Source: an uncultured Cohaesibacter sp. (GTDB lineage: Bacteria; Pseudomonadota; Alphaproteobacteria; Rhizobiales; Cohaesibacteraceae). From it: a stretch of DNA of 64,000 nucleotides. Positions 19,633 to 29,199 of the stretch are shown piece by piece. The stretch spans positions 1,218,775 through 1,282,774 of the forward strand of contig NZ_OY781091.1 in NCBI RefSeq assembly GCF_963676275.1. Direction: 5' to 3'. The translations under genes were made by a program, and so were the position numbers. The notes beneath the pieces were generated by a model. It did not search any database and was not told where the DNA came from. It saw nothing but the letters and a program-made list of their open reading frames with translations. Within the stretch, counting starts at the first letter, position 1. Each line of letters begins with the position of its first letter.

Positions 19633-21660
19633 ATGTTGAGTAAACTATTTTCTTTCCTGACCATCCGTCAGCGCATCGGCGCGCTCGTGGTCCTGATGCT
19701 CATGGGTTTTATGGGCATGCTTCTGGTCAATATACAGACAACTGCAACGCTCGATGAAGCGCGTAAAATGGAGCAGGCCACCCAGAAGAGGGCGCGCCTG
19801 TTCGAGGATCTTCAGGCCGCAAGCCTCAAGGCTGCCAAATTGTCTGAAGAGTTTCTGCTAGAGAGGGATGACCGCAAGGCTGATGCCACTTCGGATATCT
19901 TCTCAAATGCTTTATCGCAGTCTGCGGATGAACAGGTACTTGGAGCATTCAGTGGCCGTTATTACAGCAGTCTGGATCATTTGTCCGAGGTCTCGAAGAT
20001 TTTCAATGAAATCCGAAAACGCAGGGAAGAGGTCGGGCTGGGCGAAGAAGACGGCTTACGTGGCAAACTGAATGCTGCAGTAAGGCGCGCAGGCGAGAAG
20101 CTGGCCTTTTTCACCGAAAAAAGCAAACTGGGCGCATCTGCCGGTGTGGTTGAAGCAAAAATGCTTCAACTGCGGCATCATGAGAAGGACTATATGTTGT
20201 TTGGTGATCCGGCGATCATCGAGAAATTTGATGCCTCTTATGATGAGTTGCTGAAATCGATGAAACCGGCCGGTTTCAAGATTGTTGCCCGGATGGAGAT
20301 GAAGGGATTCCTCAAGGTATATCGTCAGGACTTCACAGATTGGGTCGCTGGAAAAAAGGCACTCGATGACGAAGTTGTGCTCTTTCGGCAAAAAATCAGC
20401 GCGCTTGTCGCCGATGTTGAAAAGCAGTCTGCTGAGGTCATTGAAAATGGTGCCAACCAGATGGCTGATGCGATTATCCGTAAGGAAACGGCCCAGAAGA
20501 CCTTCTATGCCATTACTGTCGGCATCGTTTTGCTGTCCATTCTGCTTTCGCTGTTGATTGCCCGTTCCATCACCAGACCTCTGGCCCGGCTTGCTGACGT
20601 GATGGACCGCATTCGTGTGAATGATCTTTCGGTGCAGCTGCCCGAGATTCGCTCCCGCGACGCGTTGGGGCGCCTGTCTGTCGCCGCGCGCAACTTCCTT
20701 GAATCCGTTATCCAGAGTGAGCGCCTGAAAGACAATGCAAGATTGGATCGGCAAAAGGAGATTGATCGGCAGGTTGCTCTGGAAAAGATGCTCATGAGCT
20801 TTCGCAAGGAAACCGAAGCCGTCATGCAGCAGGTTTCTTCTCAGGCTGGCGAAGTGATCAGGCGCACCGCACTTCTCAATGAAATATCTCACGATGCGCA
20901 GGCTTCTTCCGATCTGGCAAGAAACTCCACCGCATCCAGCGTGGAACATGCAAAGTCTGTGAGTGTAAAGGCGCAGGATCTGCAAGCTGCTGCAAGCGAT
21001 ATCATCGAACAAACCGAAAAAGCCCATAATGTGGTGGCCGAGGCAGATGCCGTTTCCCTGTCGGCCAACGGGACCATGGAAAAACTAAATAAGGCGAGCG
21101 CCCAGATCGGAGATATCGTGCAGATGATCGGCAAGATTGCCGGGCAAACCAACCTGCTGGCGCTCAATGCGACGATCGAGGCTGCTCGTGCCGGAGAGGC
21201 GGGCAAGGGCTTTGCTGTTGTGGCCGAAGAAGTCAAGGAACTGTCATCCCAGACAGCCAAGGCGACCGAGACCATTTCCACCCAGATCATGGATGTCCAG
21301 CAGGCTGCTTCCGAGACAGGGAGCCTCATTCATACCATTTCCGACATGATCGTCGGGATCAATGAGGTGACGGGCGCCATCGCACAGGCCGTCGATGTTC
21401 AAAGGCAAGCGACCAACCAGATGGATGGAGACATCGAGATCGCACTGAGGGAGAGCTGTGGAGCGAGTGACAGGGTCGGCGATGTGGCCGACAAGATTGC
21501 GCAATCGAGCCGGGAGGCAAAGGCCTTCAGTTCGGTCTCAACCCAGCTTGAAGATGTCATCGCGACCATGCAAGGCTCGGTTCATGCCTTTCTTGATGCC
21601 GTTGAGCAGGATCTGGCCGCGCGCAGGGCGGAAATGCAGGCAGAGCGTGATGTGGCCTAG
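19633..21660 (+). CDS. Large membrane chemoreceptor
   Basis: The 675-residue receptor has TM1 near residues 15-35, a long helical periplasmic domain of about 250 residues, TM2 at about 290-310 ([19 protein letters not shown]), a HAMP domain, and the conserved signalling hairpin around 495-545 ([21 protein letters not shown]). The ligand domain length and helical nature fit a helical bimodular (HBM)-type sensor, which is inference. It is a single-gene unit; a purine-rich AGAGAG site precedes the ATG. No CheR pentapeptide is seen. Confidence 0.93.
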   Translation: MLSKLFSFLTIRQRIGALVVLMLMGFMGMLLVNIQTTATLDEARKMEQATQKRARLFEDLQAASLKAAKLSEEFLLERDDRKADATSDIFSNALSQSADEQVLGAFSGRYYSSLDHLSEVSKIFNEIRKRREEVGLGEEDGLRGKLNAAVRRAGEKLAFFTEKSKLGASAGVVEAKMLQLRHHEKDYMLFGDPAIIEKFDASYDELLKSMKPAGFKIVARMEMKGFLKVYRQDFTDWVAGKKALDDEVVLFRQKISALVADVEKQSAEVIENGANQMADAIIRKETAQKTFYAITVGIVLLSILLSLLIARSITRPLARLADVMDRIRVNDLSVQLPEIRSRDALGRLSVAARNFLESVIQSERLKDNARLDRQKEIDRQVALEKMLMSFRKETEAVMQQVSSQAGEVIRRTALLNEISHDAQASSDLARNSTASSVEHAKSVSVKAQDLQAAASDIIEQTEKAHNVVAEADAVSLSANGTMEKLNKASAQIGDIVQMIGKIAGQTNLLALNATIEAARAGEAGKGFAVVAEEVKELSSQTAKATETISTQIMDVQQAASETGSLIHTISDMIVGINEVTGAIAQAVDVQRQATNQMDGDIEIALRESCGASDRVGDVADKIAQSSREAKAFSSVSTQLEDVIATMQGSVHAFLDAVEQDLAARRAEMQAERDVA

Positions 21661-21714
21661 GGACACGGTTCTTGAATGCACTGCTCGCAAGCGGCAATTA
21701 ATCCGGGCTCGGCT

Positions 21715-22299
21715 TTAGGCCTTGTTCATGCAATTGCGGACCAGATGGGCGAGCACCGCATTCAGGCGTTCGTCCAGAGTGCCGCTCACCGTCAGATGAT
21801 CCAGTTCCTGACTTTGCAATTCGGCCCTGAACTTGTTGAAAAATTGCGGTCTCAGATCCGGCGCATCCCGCTGTTCATCGGCAACCCATGGCCAGTCCAC
21901 ATCACACAGGATATAGAGCCGCGGCTGGAAGGGCATGTTTTTGAGCCGTCGCTTGTGGCGCTCGGCCCATTGTTCCCATTGTGCCCACAGCGGGCCATTC
22001 ATTTCATCCGCATAATAATGGGCGTTATAGACCAGTGAGGAAACCAGATCGGTGTCGCAAATGAGAAGCTTGTTGCCTGCCGAAGCCTGCTCGGCTCCGC
22101 GCTCTTCATTCACCCATTGGCCTTGCGCGACGGGAATGGCATCCTCAAGCGTCAGGGTTCCCTGAACATCAAAATAATCACGCAAATATTCGCAAACCAA
22201 TATACCGTCGAGATGCTCGACGAGGGCTTGGGCCAGAGCTGACTTGCCGGTGCTTTCCGGGCCGGTCAGAATGAGACGGGGCAGGCGGGAAAATGGCAT
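21715..22299 (-). CDS. NadR-like AAA ATPase / nicotinamide riboside kinase-like protein
   Basis: The protein matches the C-terminal kinase half of NadR (AAA_28 type): P-loop GPESTGKS near the N-terminus, then the EYLRDYFD segment, CDTDLVSS, and the lid CDVDWPWVADEQRD. In NadR this domain phosphorylates nicotinamide riboside. Here it stands alone without the adenylyltransferase or DNA-binding parts, so the substrate is uncertain. ATG at 22299 is preferred; the frame is open to a TTG at 22329. No strong ribosome site is seen for either. Confidence 0.82.
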   Translation of the reverse strand: MPFSRLPRLILTGPESTGKSALAQALVEHLDGILVCEYLRDYFDVQGTLTLEDAIPVAQGQWVNEERGAEQASAGNKLLICDTDLVSSLVYNAHYYADEMNGPLWAQWEQWAERHKRRLKNMPFQPRLYILCDVDWPWVADEQRDAPDLRPQFFNKFRAELQSQELDHLTVSGTLDERLNAVLAHLVRNCMNKA

Positions 22300-22445
22300 G
22301 TTTCTGCTGTGTCCAATAAGATCCAACAATGGCTTTTTGTCTCAAAGAGCACAGAAATTGTCAATCCCGTTCAGCCTGTATAAAGGAGGGAGGAGGGCTG
22401 ATCTGCCGTATTTTCAGCCAAGGCTGATAGTTTTGCGCCTCAGGC

Positions 22446-23876
22446 TCAGCTCGGATCCGCGTTGTTGGACGCAGACGCTGGCTGAACGCCTTGAACGGTT
22501 TGCATCATGCCTTCGACTTCTTGCACGATCTCTCCAACCTCTTGCGCCACGATCCCCAGATCAGGCCCCACAGGCCCCATGGCTTCGGCTTCTTCCTCTG
22601 TCACCGTCCATGAGCGTTCCGGCGTGGTCCAGTCGCTGGCCGCGGAGCGTTTTTCCCACCAGCGCAAGGCGAGGCCGAGACAGACACCAACCCCGATCGC
22701 AACAGTCAGATCGACCAGCACCGTGAGTGCAAGCGTCAGGACCAGCAGCACAAGGTCACTGCGCCGACCGGCGGCATAGCTTTTCCATTTGTGCGGCTCG
22801 CTCATGTTCCATGCGGTCATCATCAGAAGGGCGGCAAGGGCTGGCATTGCCAGATTACCGGCGAGAGGAGCGGCAACCAGCATGACCAGCAGCACGACAA
22901 TGGCATGCACGATCCCGGCGACCGGCGTCTGGCCGCCTGCCTTGACGTTGGTCGCCGTGCGGGCAATGGCGCCTGTGGCTGGCAAGCCGCAAAAGAGCGA
23001 AGAGGCAATGTTGGCAAAGCCTTGAGCGGTCAGTTCGGCATTGGGCCGATGGTGACCATCGATCATGCGATCGGCAACCATGGCAGAGAGCAGGGATTCA
23101 ACACCAGCCAGAAAAGCGATGATGAGAGCGGATGGAAACAGCTCCACGATCCGGTCCCAGCCAAGTGCGGGCAGGGCAGGAACTGGCAGGCTCTCGGGCA
23201 AGGCACCAAAGCGCGAATAGAGCGTGTCTACCGGTAAATGCAAAGCGACGATCATGAGGGAGCCCAGCGCCACCGCAACAATCAGGCCCGGAAAGCGCGG
23301 AAAAGCTCGCCGCAGCCCGATAATCAGGCCAAGCGTTACAAGCGCCACTGCAAAGGCGGAGAGGTTGAAACTGTCCCTTGCCCCCCAAAGGGCCGGTATC
23401 TTTTCGAGAAAGTCTGCCGGAACCGAGGCCAGTTGCAGCCCCATGAAATCCTTCAACTGGCTGGAGGCAATGATCAGGCCGATACCGATGGTAAAGCCGT
23501 TGACCACCGCTTCAGGGATGAAGGCAATCAGCCGACCAACGCGGAAATAGCCCGCCGCAACCAGAATGATGCCCGCCATGAAGGTCGCCAGCACCAGACC
23601 GTCATAGCCATGGGTGGCGATGACATCGAAAACCACGACGATAAAGGCGCCCGTCGGTCCGCCAATCTGCACCCGGCTGCCACCCAGAAGCGAAATGAAA
23701 AAGCCTCCGATGATCGCCGTTACAAGCCCTTTGGCCGGATCGGCCCCCGATGCAATGGCGATCGCCAGACTGAGCGGCATCGCCACCATCGCCACCGTGA
23801 TCCCTGCGATGCAGTCGGATAGAAACTGGTCGCGATTATAGCTTTTGCACGTCGTGATGATCTTGGGCTGGCGCAT
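22446..23876 (-). CDS. SulP family anion permease without STAS domain
   Basis: This is a multi-pass inner-membrane transporter of the SulP (SLC26-like) family: DCIAGITVAMVAMPLSLAIAIASG near the start, GGSRVQIGGPTGAF, and the central VESLLSAMVADRMI-G-HRPNAEL motif, with about 10-14 hydrophobic segments. Substrates in the family include sulfate, bicarbonate and other anions. The usual C-terminal STAS domain is absent. After the last membrane segment there is only an acidic, Val/Glu-rich tail of about 60 residues. Start ATG 23876 precedes RQPKIITTCKSY; the frame is open to a TTG at 23957. Confidence 0.9.
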   Translation of the reverse strand: MRQPKIITTCKSYNRDQFLSDCIAGITVAMVAMPLSLAIAIASGADPAKGLVTAIIGGFFISLLGGSRVQIGGPTGAFIVVVFDVIATHGYDGLVLATFMAGIILVAAGYFRVGRLIAFIPEAVVNGFTIGIGLIIASSQLKDFMGLQLASVPADFLEKIPALWGARDSFNLSAFAVALVTLGLIIGLRRAFPRFPGLIVAVALGSLMIVALHLPVDTLYSRFGALPESLPVPALPALGWDRIVELFPSALIIAFLAGVESLLSAMVADRMIDGHHRPNAELTAQGFANIASSLFCGLPATGAIARTATNVKAGGQTPVAGIVHAIVVLLVMLVAAPLAGNLAMPALAALLMMTAWNMSEPHKWKSYAAGRRSDLVLLVLTLALTVLVDLTVAIGVGVCLGLALRWWEKRSAASDWTTPERSWTVTEEEAEAMGPVGPDLGIVAQEVGEIVQEVEGMMQTVQGVQPASASNNADPS

Positions 23877-24165
23877 GGCATTAACTGACTGAATGGGGAA
23901 ACGGCTGATGCCGTTGCGGGAGTATATTTGACTATTGTCTAACAAGACCCAATTCAAGTCTGATTAGCTCACAGCTTCCATGCATAAATAGCTGTGCTTG
24001 CATTCGTCAATTGGCACAATCGTATATGTGCAAATGATCTTCATCTTTTGCGTGAGCAAAAAAAAAGCTGCGCCAATCCCTTACGAAAATGCGCGCAAGA
24101 ATGTTCGTGAGGGTAGATATGCGATAGATATGAGAATACCGGTGAGAATTTCGAGGTTGAGACCG

Positions 24166-24696
24166 TCAGGCAATCTGACGGTCATGCTCATATTCGAAAT
24201 CCATGCTCTGGTCGCTCAGGCTGATCGGCTTGCAAAAATGCACGCGCTTGAACGTATCGCGTCCGTGAGAGGGCAAAGCCCGATGGGTTTCGCGGAAACC
24301 ACGGCGATTGTAAAAAGCGATCAAGTCTTCCATCACTTCCGGCGTATGCAGCCGCAGCTGATGCAACTCGCGGGACTCGGTCAGCATTTCCAGTTCTGCA
24401 AGCATCCGCTTGCCCAAACCTTCTTTCTGGTGATCGCGATGAACCGCCAGATAGTCGATATACAGTGCGCCATCCACTTCGTGCAGCGCAGCCGCTGCCA
24501 GCACAACGCCCCGATCTTCCAGCACATAGAGATTACCGCACTGGTAAAAGTCGCGCATGTTGGAGAAGGCATTTGCCGGCTGGCCAACGCCCATACGGTC
24601 GCCGATATAAGCCATGGATTTGAGGAAAATGGACCGGATTTCGACGAGTTGATGCGATTTGGCCAATGAGAATGAGGGTGAGAATGAGAGTGTCAT
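24166..24696 (-). CDS. GNAT family N-acetyltransferase
   Basis: The 176-residue protein carries the acetyl-CoA binding motif A as LAVHRDHQKEGLGKRML, with preceding strand ALYIDY and following LRLHTPEVMEDLIAFYNRRGF. Its ending, with the neutral-to-basic tail after FKRVHF, is not family-specific, so the substrate is unknown. The ATG is preceded by AGGAT. It is a single gene. Confidence 0.85.
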   Translation of the reverse strand: MTLSFSPSFSLAKSHQLVEIRSIFLKSMAYIGDRMGVGQPANAFSNMRDFYQCGNLYVLEDRGVVLAAAALHEVDGALYIDYLAVHRDHQKEGLGKRMLAELEMLTESRELHQLRLHTPEVMEDLIAFYNRRGFRETHRALPSHGRDTFKRVHFCKPISLSDQSMDFEYEHDRQIA

Positions 24697-25005
24697 TGAT
24701 TTTTATCCTGTTCTTGTTCCGGCGGGTCAACCCTTCCATTCTGGCGCTTTTCCTTAAGCGCGGATGCAAATGAAACGGGAGCCGGATATTGATTAAGGTC
24801 GTTTTGTTCACCGACAGGATATGTTGTCATGATCGTGACATTACAATGACGAGCCCTACGAAATTGCATTTATTCCGTCTGTACTAATACGAAAGCATTA
24901 GGCGAAAGCGCCAAGAGAAAGACGGGCCGAAGAACCAGAGGGCACAAGGCCCGCCACTCTCTGGTCCGAGCGTGACAGGCCGGTTCGTTGAATAGGAGGG
25001 GAGGG
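24697..25005. other. Intergenic region with possible terminator of the kinase operon
   Basis: No gene is seen. An inverted repeat (CGGGCC at 24923-24928 pairing with GGCCCG at 24948-24953) is followed on the minus strand by a pyrimidine-rich TCTTTCTCTT run. It may end the two-component transcript. Confidence 0.45.
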
Positions 25006-26691
25006 CTATTTGCGCGGCAGGATGATCGTCGCTTCAAGACCGCCTTCCTTGCGGTTTTTCAGCGTTACGTCGCCGCCATGGCTGCGCACGATGGTCCGCG
25101 TGATCGATAGCCCCAGCCCGACCCCGCCGGTTTCCAGATTGCGTGATCCTTCCACCCGGAAGAAGGGGGCAAAGACGTCATCAAGCTTTTCTTCCGGAAT
25201 GCCCGGTCCATTGTCGCAGACCCTGATTTCAATCTGGCGTGGTGTCTCATCCAGCTTGATTGCGGCATTGCCAGCATAGCGCAGGGCGTTTTCAGTCAGG
25301 TTCCGCAAGGCCCGCTTGAGGCTGAGCTGGCGGCAGGAGAAGGTCAGGCTGTCCGGCCCTTCGAAACTGACATTCTTGCCCAGTTCCTGATAATCTTCCG
25401 CCATGGAAGACAACAGTGCGGCGAGATTGACATCGCGGGTTTCTTCCTGATTGGCGTCTTCTCTGGCAAAGGCAAGAACCGCATCGGTCATGGCCTGCAT
25501 TTCTTCAAGGGTTTCCTGCAGCTTGTCGCGCATTTCCTCGTCTTCGATGAACTCGGTTCTCAGCCGCAGGGTGGTGATCGGCGTGCGCAAGTCATGGCTG
25601 ACGGCGGCGAGCATGCGGGTGCGATCCTGCACGAAGCGCATCAGGCGTTCCTGCATGGCGTTGAAGGCGCTGATGGTGCCCTGAATTTCGGTCGGTCCCT
25701 CTTCTTTCAGTGGTTCAATGGCTTCGCCGCGCCCCAGTTTGCGCGATGCACTCTCCAGCTCCCGCAAGGGCGCCGTGAGCTTGCGGACGATAAGCACCAC
25801 GACCATGACAATCAGGATTGCCGTCATGATGAGAGAGGCGAGAAAGGGGCGGCCCCATTTCTCCGGAGGATTGGGCAGTTCCGACTTGGCGATCAGCCAC
25901 TGGCCACTGTCCAGTGGAACGGCAATCTTCATGTCCTGTGCCCAGAAGGCATCACGCTCCCGGAAACGGCGCCACTGGGCGGCCTTGTCCGGCCAATCCT
26001 TGCGGCGGCCCAACCCCTGACCTCCCATCGGCCCTTGACCATTCATGAGCCCCTGACCATTGATGGGTGTCTGGCCAATTATAGGATTCTGGCCATTGAT
26101 GGGGCCCTGGGCATTCATGGGGCCTTGGCCATTCATCATGCCACGCCCGCCCATCATGTCATGCTCGTCCATCATGTCCGATGGGTGAATATCACTTGGA
26201 ACGGCGGCATTCCTTGCAGCCATACGCTCTCTTGCAGCGAGGAAGAACGGGTCATTGGGCAGTTTGCTAAAGCGCACTGACTTGTCCGCAAGGCCCGCCC
26301 GACGCTCAACCCGAAGGGCAAAATCCGCTTCAATGCTGCCTGCTTTGGGCAAGGGCAGATCGGTCTTGTCCGCCAATTCAAAGCGAATGCCCTGTCCCTC
26401 GGCGGCTTTGAGGAAACGATGATGAAGATCCATGTCCGTCTGGTTGAGAACGCGCACCACCGAAGCCGTGCGGTCCAGAATCTGGCCGCGCGTTGCTGTC
26501 AGCGTGATATTCTTGCGTTCGAAGGCGAACATGGTGATCGAAAGGATCTGGGCGACAACAAGCGCGATGAGCAACGCTGCAATCAATTGCCCGGCTAGAG
26601 AGCGGGGCCAGAAGTGAAAGCCGTTTCTTTTCATCCTGACGAAAGAGCGCTTTGCCTGACGGCTGCCTTTCTGCATTGTGGATCGGATCAA
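25006..26691 (-). CDS. EnvZ-like sensor histidine kinase with Met-rich periplasmic repeat
   Basis: This membrane kinase has TM1 about 33-55, a periplasmic domain about 56-280, TM2 about 283-303, HAMP, the phosphoacceptor His366 in VSHDLRTPI, and the ATP-binding N (NLTENALRYA), G1 (DNGPGIP) and G2 (GVGLGLSI) boxes. The periplasmic part holds an Asp/His/Met-rich stretch (170-184) and seven Met/Ile-Asn-Gly-Gln-Gly-Pro-like hexapeptides (186-227). This region may bind metal ions. The start overlaps the regulator gene by four bases (ATGA), so the two are translationally coupled. The divergent EF-hand genes are likely targets. Confidence 0.92.
   Translation of the reverse strand: MIRSTMQKGSRQAKRSFVRMKRNGFHFWPRSLAGQLIAALLIALVVAQILSITMFAFERKNITLTATRGQILDRTASVVRVLNQTDMDLHHRFLKAAEGQGIRFELADKTDLPLPKAGSIEADFALRVERRAGLADKSVRFSKLPNDPFFLAARERMAARNAAVPSDIHPSDMMDEHDMMGGRGMMNGQGPMNAQGPINGQNPIIGQTPINGQGLMNGQGPMGGQGLGRRKDWPDKAAQWRRFRERDAFWAQDMKIAVPLDSGQWLIAKSELPNPPEKWGRPFLASLIMTAILIVMVVVLIVRKLTAPLRELESASRKLGRGEAIEPLKEEGPTEIQGTISAFNAMQERLMRFVQDRTRMLAAVSHDLRTPITTLRLRTEFIEDEEMRDKLQETLEEMQAMTDAVLAFAREDANQEETRDVNLAALLSSMAEDYQELGKNVSFEGPDSLTFSCRQLSLKRALRNLTENALRYAGNAAIKLDETPRQIEIRVCDNGPGIPEEKLDDVFAPFFRVEGSRNLETGGVGLGLSITRTIVRSHGGDVTLKNRKEGGLEATIILPRK
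26011..26136 (-). repeat. Seven 18-bp coding repeats in the sensor kinase
   Basis: The DNA encodes seven consecutive hexapeptides: MNGQGP, MNAQGP, INGQNP, IIGQTP, INGQGL, MNGQGP, MGGQGL. The repeat is exact in length (7 x 18 bp) and keeps Gln at position 4 throughout and Asn at position 2 in most, so it is probably a functional low-complexity spacer or ligand region that can expand or contract. Confidence 0.9.
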
Positions 26692-27455
26692 GCAGAGCCC
26701 TCCGCATCGTCATAATCCATTGGCGCATCCTCTACCTTGCCGGTCACCTTGGCGGTGAAGACATAACCGCCGCCGCGCACGGTCTTGATCATTTTCGGGG
26801 TCTTGGGGTCTTCCTCGATCTTCTTGCGCAGACGGGAGACCTGATTGTCGATGGAACGGTCAAAAATCTGAGCCGTGCGACCGGAGGTCAGATCCAGCAA
26901 CTGGTCGCGCGAGAGCACCATGGTGGGGCGTTTGAGAAAGGTGATAAGCAGCCGATAGTCCGCAGCGCTCAAAGGAACGGTAACGCCGCCCGGGCTGACC
27001 AGTTCGCGCTGATGCACATAGAGTATCCAGTCATCAAAGGTCAGCACTTCGGGCTCATCGGGCTTCTGTGCCTCGCGTGGCATCGACTGGCTGCGTCGCA
27101 GCACCGATTTGATGCGGGCCAGAAGCTCTCGCGGATTGAACGGTTTGGTCAGATAGTCATCGGCACCGATCTCCAGCCCGATGATCCGGTCAGTCTCTTC
27201 GCCCAGAGCCGTGAGCAGGATAACCGGAATATTCTCATTCTCCCGGACATAGCGGCAAAGGGTCAGCCCGTCCTCGCCGGGCATCATCACATCAAGCACG
27301 ATGAGATCAATGGCTGCGGTCTTCAGGGTCTGGCGCATCTTGGCCCCGCCATCGGCGTCGCTCACCCGGAAGCCATTCTTCGAGAGATATTTTGACAACA
27401 GCTCGCGAATGTCCCGATGATCATCCACCACCAGAATATGTGCTGATTGTTCCAT
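26688..27455 (-). CDS. OmpR-family response regulator
   Basis: The receiver domain has DD at 11-12, phosphoacceptor Asp55 in LIVLDVMMP, and Lys in YLTKPF. A winged-helix DNA-binding domain follows (LLDLTSGRTAQIFDRSIDNQVSRLRKKIEEDP, then GGGYVF). The receiver is complete, so normal phosphorelay from the kinase encoded just downstream is expected. GGAGAA lies before the ATG. Regulators of this type bind direct repeats of about 6 bp at 10-bp spacing, which is what is found upstream of both neighbouring EF-hand genes. Confidence 0.94.
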   Translation of the reverse strand: MEQSAHILVVDDHRDIRELLSKYLSKNGFRVSDADGGAKMRQTLKTAAIDLIVLDVMMPGEDGLTLCRYVRENENIPVILLTALGEETDRIIGLEIGADDYLTKPFNPRELLARIKSVLRRSQSMPREAQKPDEPEVLTFDDWILYVHQRELVSPGGVTVPLSAADYRLLITFLKRPTMVLSRDQLLDLTSGRTAQIFDRSIDNQVSRLRKKIEEDPKTPKMIKTVRGGGYVFTAKVTGKVEDAPMDYDDAEGSA

Positions 27456-27639
27456 ATCAGAATTCTCCGTTGCCTTTCGAGACCTGCACCTCCCGGCATT
27501 TCTGCCGTTTTTGCAAAGAGGCGGTCCTTCCTCCTCGATATATTGTCCTGCAGTTATCCTATATCAATTATCAGATATCATGAAATTTGTTGCTGTCGAG
27601 AAAAATATACGTGCTTTTTCAAGCACTAACGAAGGAAAT

Positions 27640-27674
27640 TGTAACCGTCTGTATCAACCGCCAAAAGCGATACA
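27640..27674. promoter_or_regulatory. Operator-like block shared by the EF-hand genes (copy 1)
   Basis: TGTAAC at 27640, TGTATC at 27650 and the inverted GATACA at 27669. The first two are direct hexamers at 10-bp spacing, the usual footprint of an OmpR-type dimer. The block lies in the divergent region, 185 bp from the regulator gene and 211 bp from the EF-hand gene. The same elements at the same spacing recur at 29113-29147. I infer binding by the adjacent regulator. Confidence 0.6.
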
Positions 27675-27702
27675 TTGAGAGACATTCTGACAGAATCCAG
27701 CG

Positions 27703-27888
27703 ATGGACCTGAGCAAAAAAGATCCTAAATTGAGCTCATCAGGCAAGCGAACAAAACCAACAACCAGCGCTCCTGAAACCAGCAAACCGGCCCTGCACAA
27801 TCTACAGGGCTCAACAGAAACTGTAGAATGTCTGGGCTCCATGGCCAATGAGGAATTGGCCCCAGAGACAAGAGGAAAAAAGAAATGA
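27703..27888 (+). CDS. Possible short leader ORF before the EF-hand gene
   Basis: A 61-codon Lys/Ser/Thr-rich frame ends so that its TGA overlaps the ATG of the EF-hand gene as ATGA. No good ribosome site precedes its ATG and it matches no family, so it may be untranslated leader. It is listed because a similar overlapping frame stands before the second EF-hand gene. Confidence 0.25.
   Translation: MDLSKKDPKLSSSGKRTKPTTSAPETSKPALHNLQGSTETVECLGSMANEELAPETRGKKK
27843..27861 (+). promoter_or_regulatory. Leader hairpin with GAGGA loop (copy 1)
   Basis: A perfect 7-bp stem GGCCAAT / ATTGGCC closes a five-base GAGGA loop, 23 bases before the start codon and just ahead of the ribosome site. The same loop on a stem differing by a compensated base pair occurs before the second EF-hand gene. 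A second stem lies upstream (TCTACAG 27801-27807 with CTGTAGA 27821-27827). Confidence 0.55.
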
Positions 27889-28907
27889 AAAACCTTACCA
27901 AATTTGCATTGGCTATCGCATTGGTCAGCGGCGCATCCGCTACGGCACTCAGCGTTAACAGCGCCTCGGCCAAGGGCTGGGAGCATGGCCGCGGCACGGG
28001 GCCTGCAATGGCACAGCCATTCAACGGCCCGCGCGGCATTCTGGATCTGAAGGCAAGTGATACCGACAAGGACGGTACCCTGACCAAGGATGAGCTGGAC
28101 ACAGCCCTCGCCAAGAAGGTCACCGACAATGACAAGGATGGTGACAATGCCGTATCGCTTGAGGAATTCAAGGCCGAATGGATGGCCATGACCAAGGATC
28201 GCATGGTCCGCGCCTTCCAGCGCTTCGACCGCGATGGCGATGGCAAGGTGACACTTGAAGAATTTTCTGATCCGGCAACAGCGCGTTTCGACAGGCTCGA
28301 CGCCAACAATGACGGCAAGGTAGATAATGCCGATCGTCAGGTCCGCCGCAATCAGGGGCCGCGTCAGGATTTCGCAAGAGGCGGTTTCGCCCATCATGGC
28401 GGCATGAAAGGTCCGCGTGGTGGCCAGTTCCAGAAGGGGCAGTTCCAGATGGGGCAGTTTGGTCCTCAGGGCAACATGATGGGTGGCCCGCGTGGTGGTC
28501 AGTTCCACATGGGTCATGCGCAGATGGGGCATCACCAGATGGGCCAGTTCCCGATGGGTCAGTTCCAGATGGGACAGTTCGGCCCGCAGAGTGGTCCTCA
28601 ATTCGGCCCCCAGTTTGGTCCTCAGGGCAACATGATGGGCGGTCCGCGTGGTGGAAACTTCCCGATGGGCCAATTCCCGATGGGTCAGTTCCAGATGGGG
28701 CAGTTCGGCCCTCAGGGTGGCTCACAATTCGGCCCTCAGTTTGGATCTCAGGGCAACATGATGCCATTCCCGCCAGCACCGGCTTCTGCGCCAGCTCCGC
28801 AGCTCGCCCCTACAGCGGCTCCTCAGGCCCAGGCTCCTGTTCCGGCGCCTGATGCCGCCTCCGCTCCAGCTCCGGACATGCCTCCTCTTGCCATGGTGCA
28901 GGAATAG
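27885..28907 (+). CDS. Secreted EF-hand protein with long Met/Gln/Gly/Phe repeat tail
   Basis: The 340-residue protein has a signal peptide (MKNLTKFALAIALVSGASATALS), then four EF-hand loops: DTDKDGTLTKDE (59-70), DNDKDGDNAVSLEE (81-94, extended), DRDGDGKVTLEE (115-126) and DANNDGKVDNAD (139-150). A repetitive tail (about 168-293) of GQFQMGQFGPQ-like units follows, then a Pro/Ala end. The EF-hands should bind calcium; the Met/His-rich tail could bind soft metals such as copper, which is inference. It is divergent from the two-component genes and followed by a strong terminator. GAGGAAAAA precedes the ATG. Confidence 0.88.
   Translation: MKNLTKFALAIALVSGASATALSVNSASAKGWEHGRGTGPAMAQPFNGPRGILDLKASDTDKDGTLTKDELDTALAKKVTDNDKDGDNAVSLEEFKAEWMAMTKDRMVRAFQRFDRDGDGKVTLEEFSDPATARFDRLDANNDGKVDNADRQVRRNQGPRQDFARGGFAHHGGMKGPRGGQFQKGQFQMGQFGPQGNMMGGPRGGQFHMGHAQMGHHQMGQFPMGQFQMGQFGPQSGPQFGPQFGPQGNMMGGPRGGNFPMGQFPMGQFQMGQFGPQGGSQFGPQFGSQGNMMPFPPAPASAPAPQLAPTAAPQAQAPVPAPDAASAPAPDMPPLAMVQE
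28386..28763 (+). repeat. Coding repeats in the EF-hand protein tail
   Basis: The DNA encodes repeated MGQF, GPQ and GNMMGGPRGG units. The block GPQGNMMGGPRGG occurs twice and NMM a third time, showing internal duplication of about 150-170 bp units. The composition (Met, Gln, Gly, Phe, Pro) recalls the hexapeptide repeat of the nearby kinase. Confidence 0.85.
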
Positions 28908-29001
28908 CACTGCAAGGCCGATGGCCTGCTTTGGATAACCAGCCAAGAATATGAGATCGGCACCTTCGGTTAGCCGGTCCGCCATGAGGCTTCTTCTTTT
29001 T

Positions 29002-29044
29002 ACGCCCGTTAGTCCACCCCTGTGGCTGGCGGGCGTTTTTTTTT
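29002..29044 (+). terminator. Terminator of the first EF-hand gene
   Basis: Stem ACGCCCG / CGGGCGT with an internal smaller hairpin, followed by eight or more T residues, about 95 bp after the stop codon. It separates the first EF-hand gene from the second, which therefore needs its own promoter. Confidence 0.88.
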
Positions 29045-29112
29045 CAAATATCGACAATTGGACGAACAACATGATCCCTTGCCAGCTTGCTGGTGGAAAA
29101 GTTCAGAAAAAA

Positions 29113-29147
29113 TGTATCTGTCTGTATCCAGCCAATGAGGCGATACA
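29113..29147. promoter_or_regulatory. Operator-like block shared by the EF-hand genes (copy 2)
   Basis: TGTATC at 29113, TGTATC at 29123 and inverted GATACA at 29142. Element order and spacing (10 and 19 bp) are identical to the block at 27640-27674, and bases around the elements are also partly kept (GTCTGTATC, GCGATACA). It is 190 bp upstream of the second EF-hand gene. Confidence 0.6.
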
Positions 29148-29199
29148 GAAGGTGACAAATCTTCCCGTTTCTTCCCTAAAAAGGCGCTATTCTAGGGCC

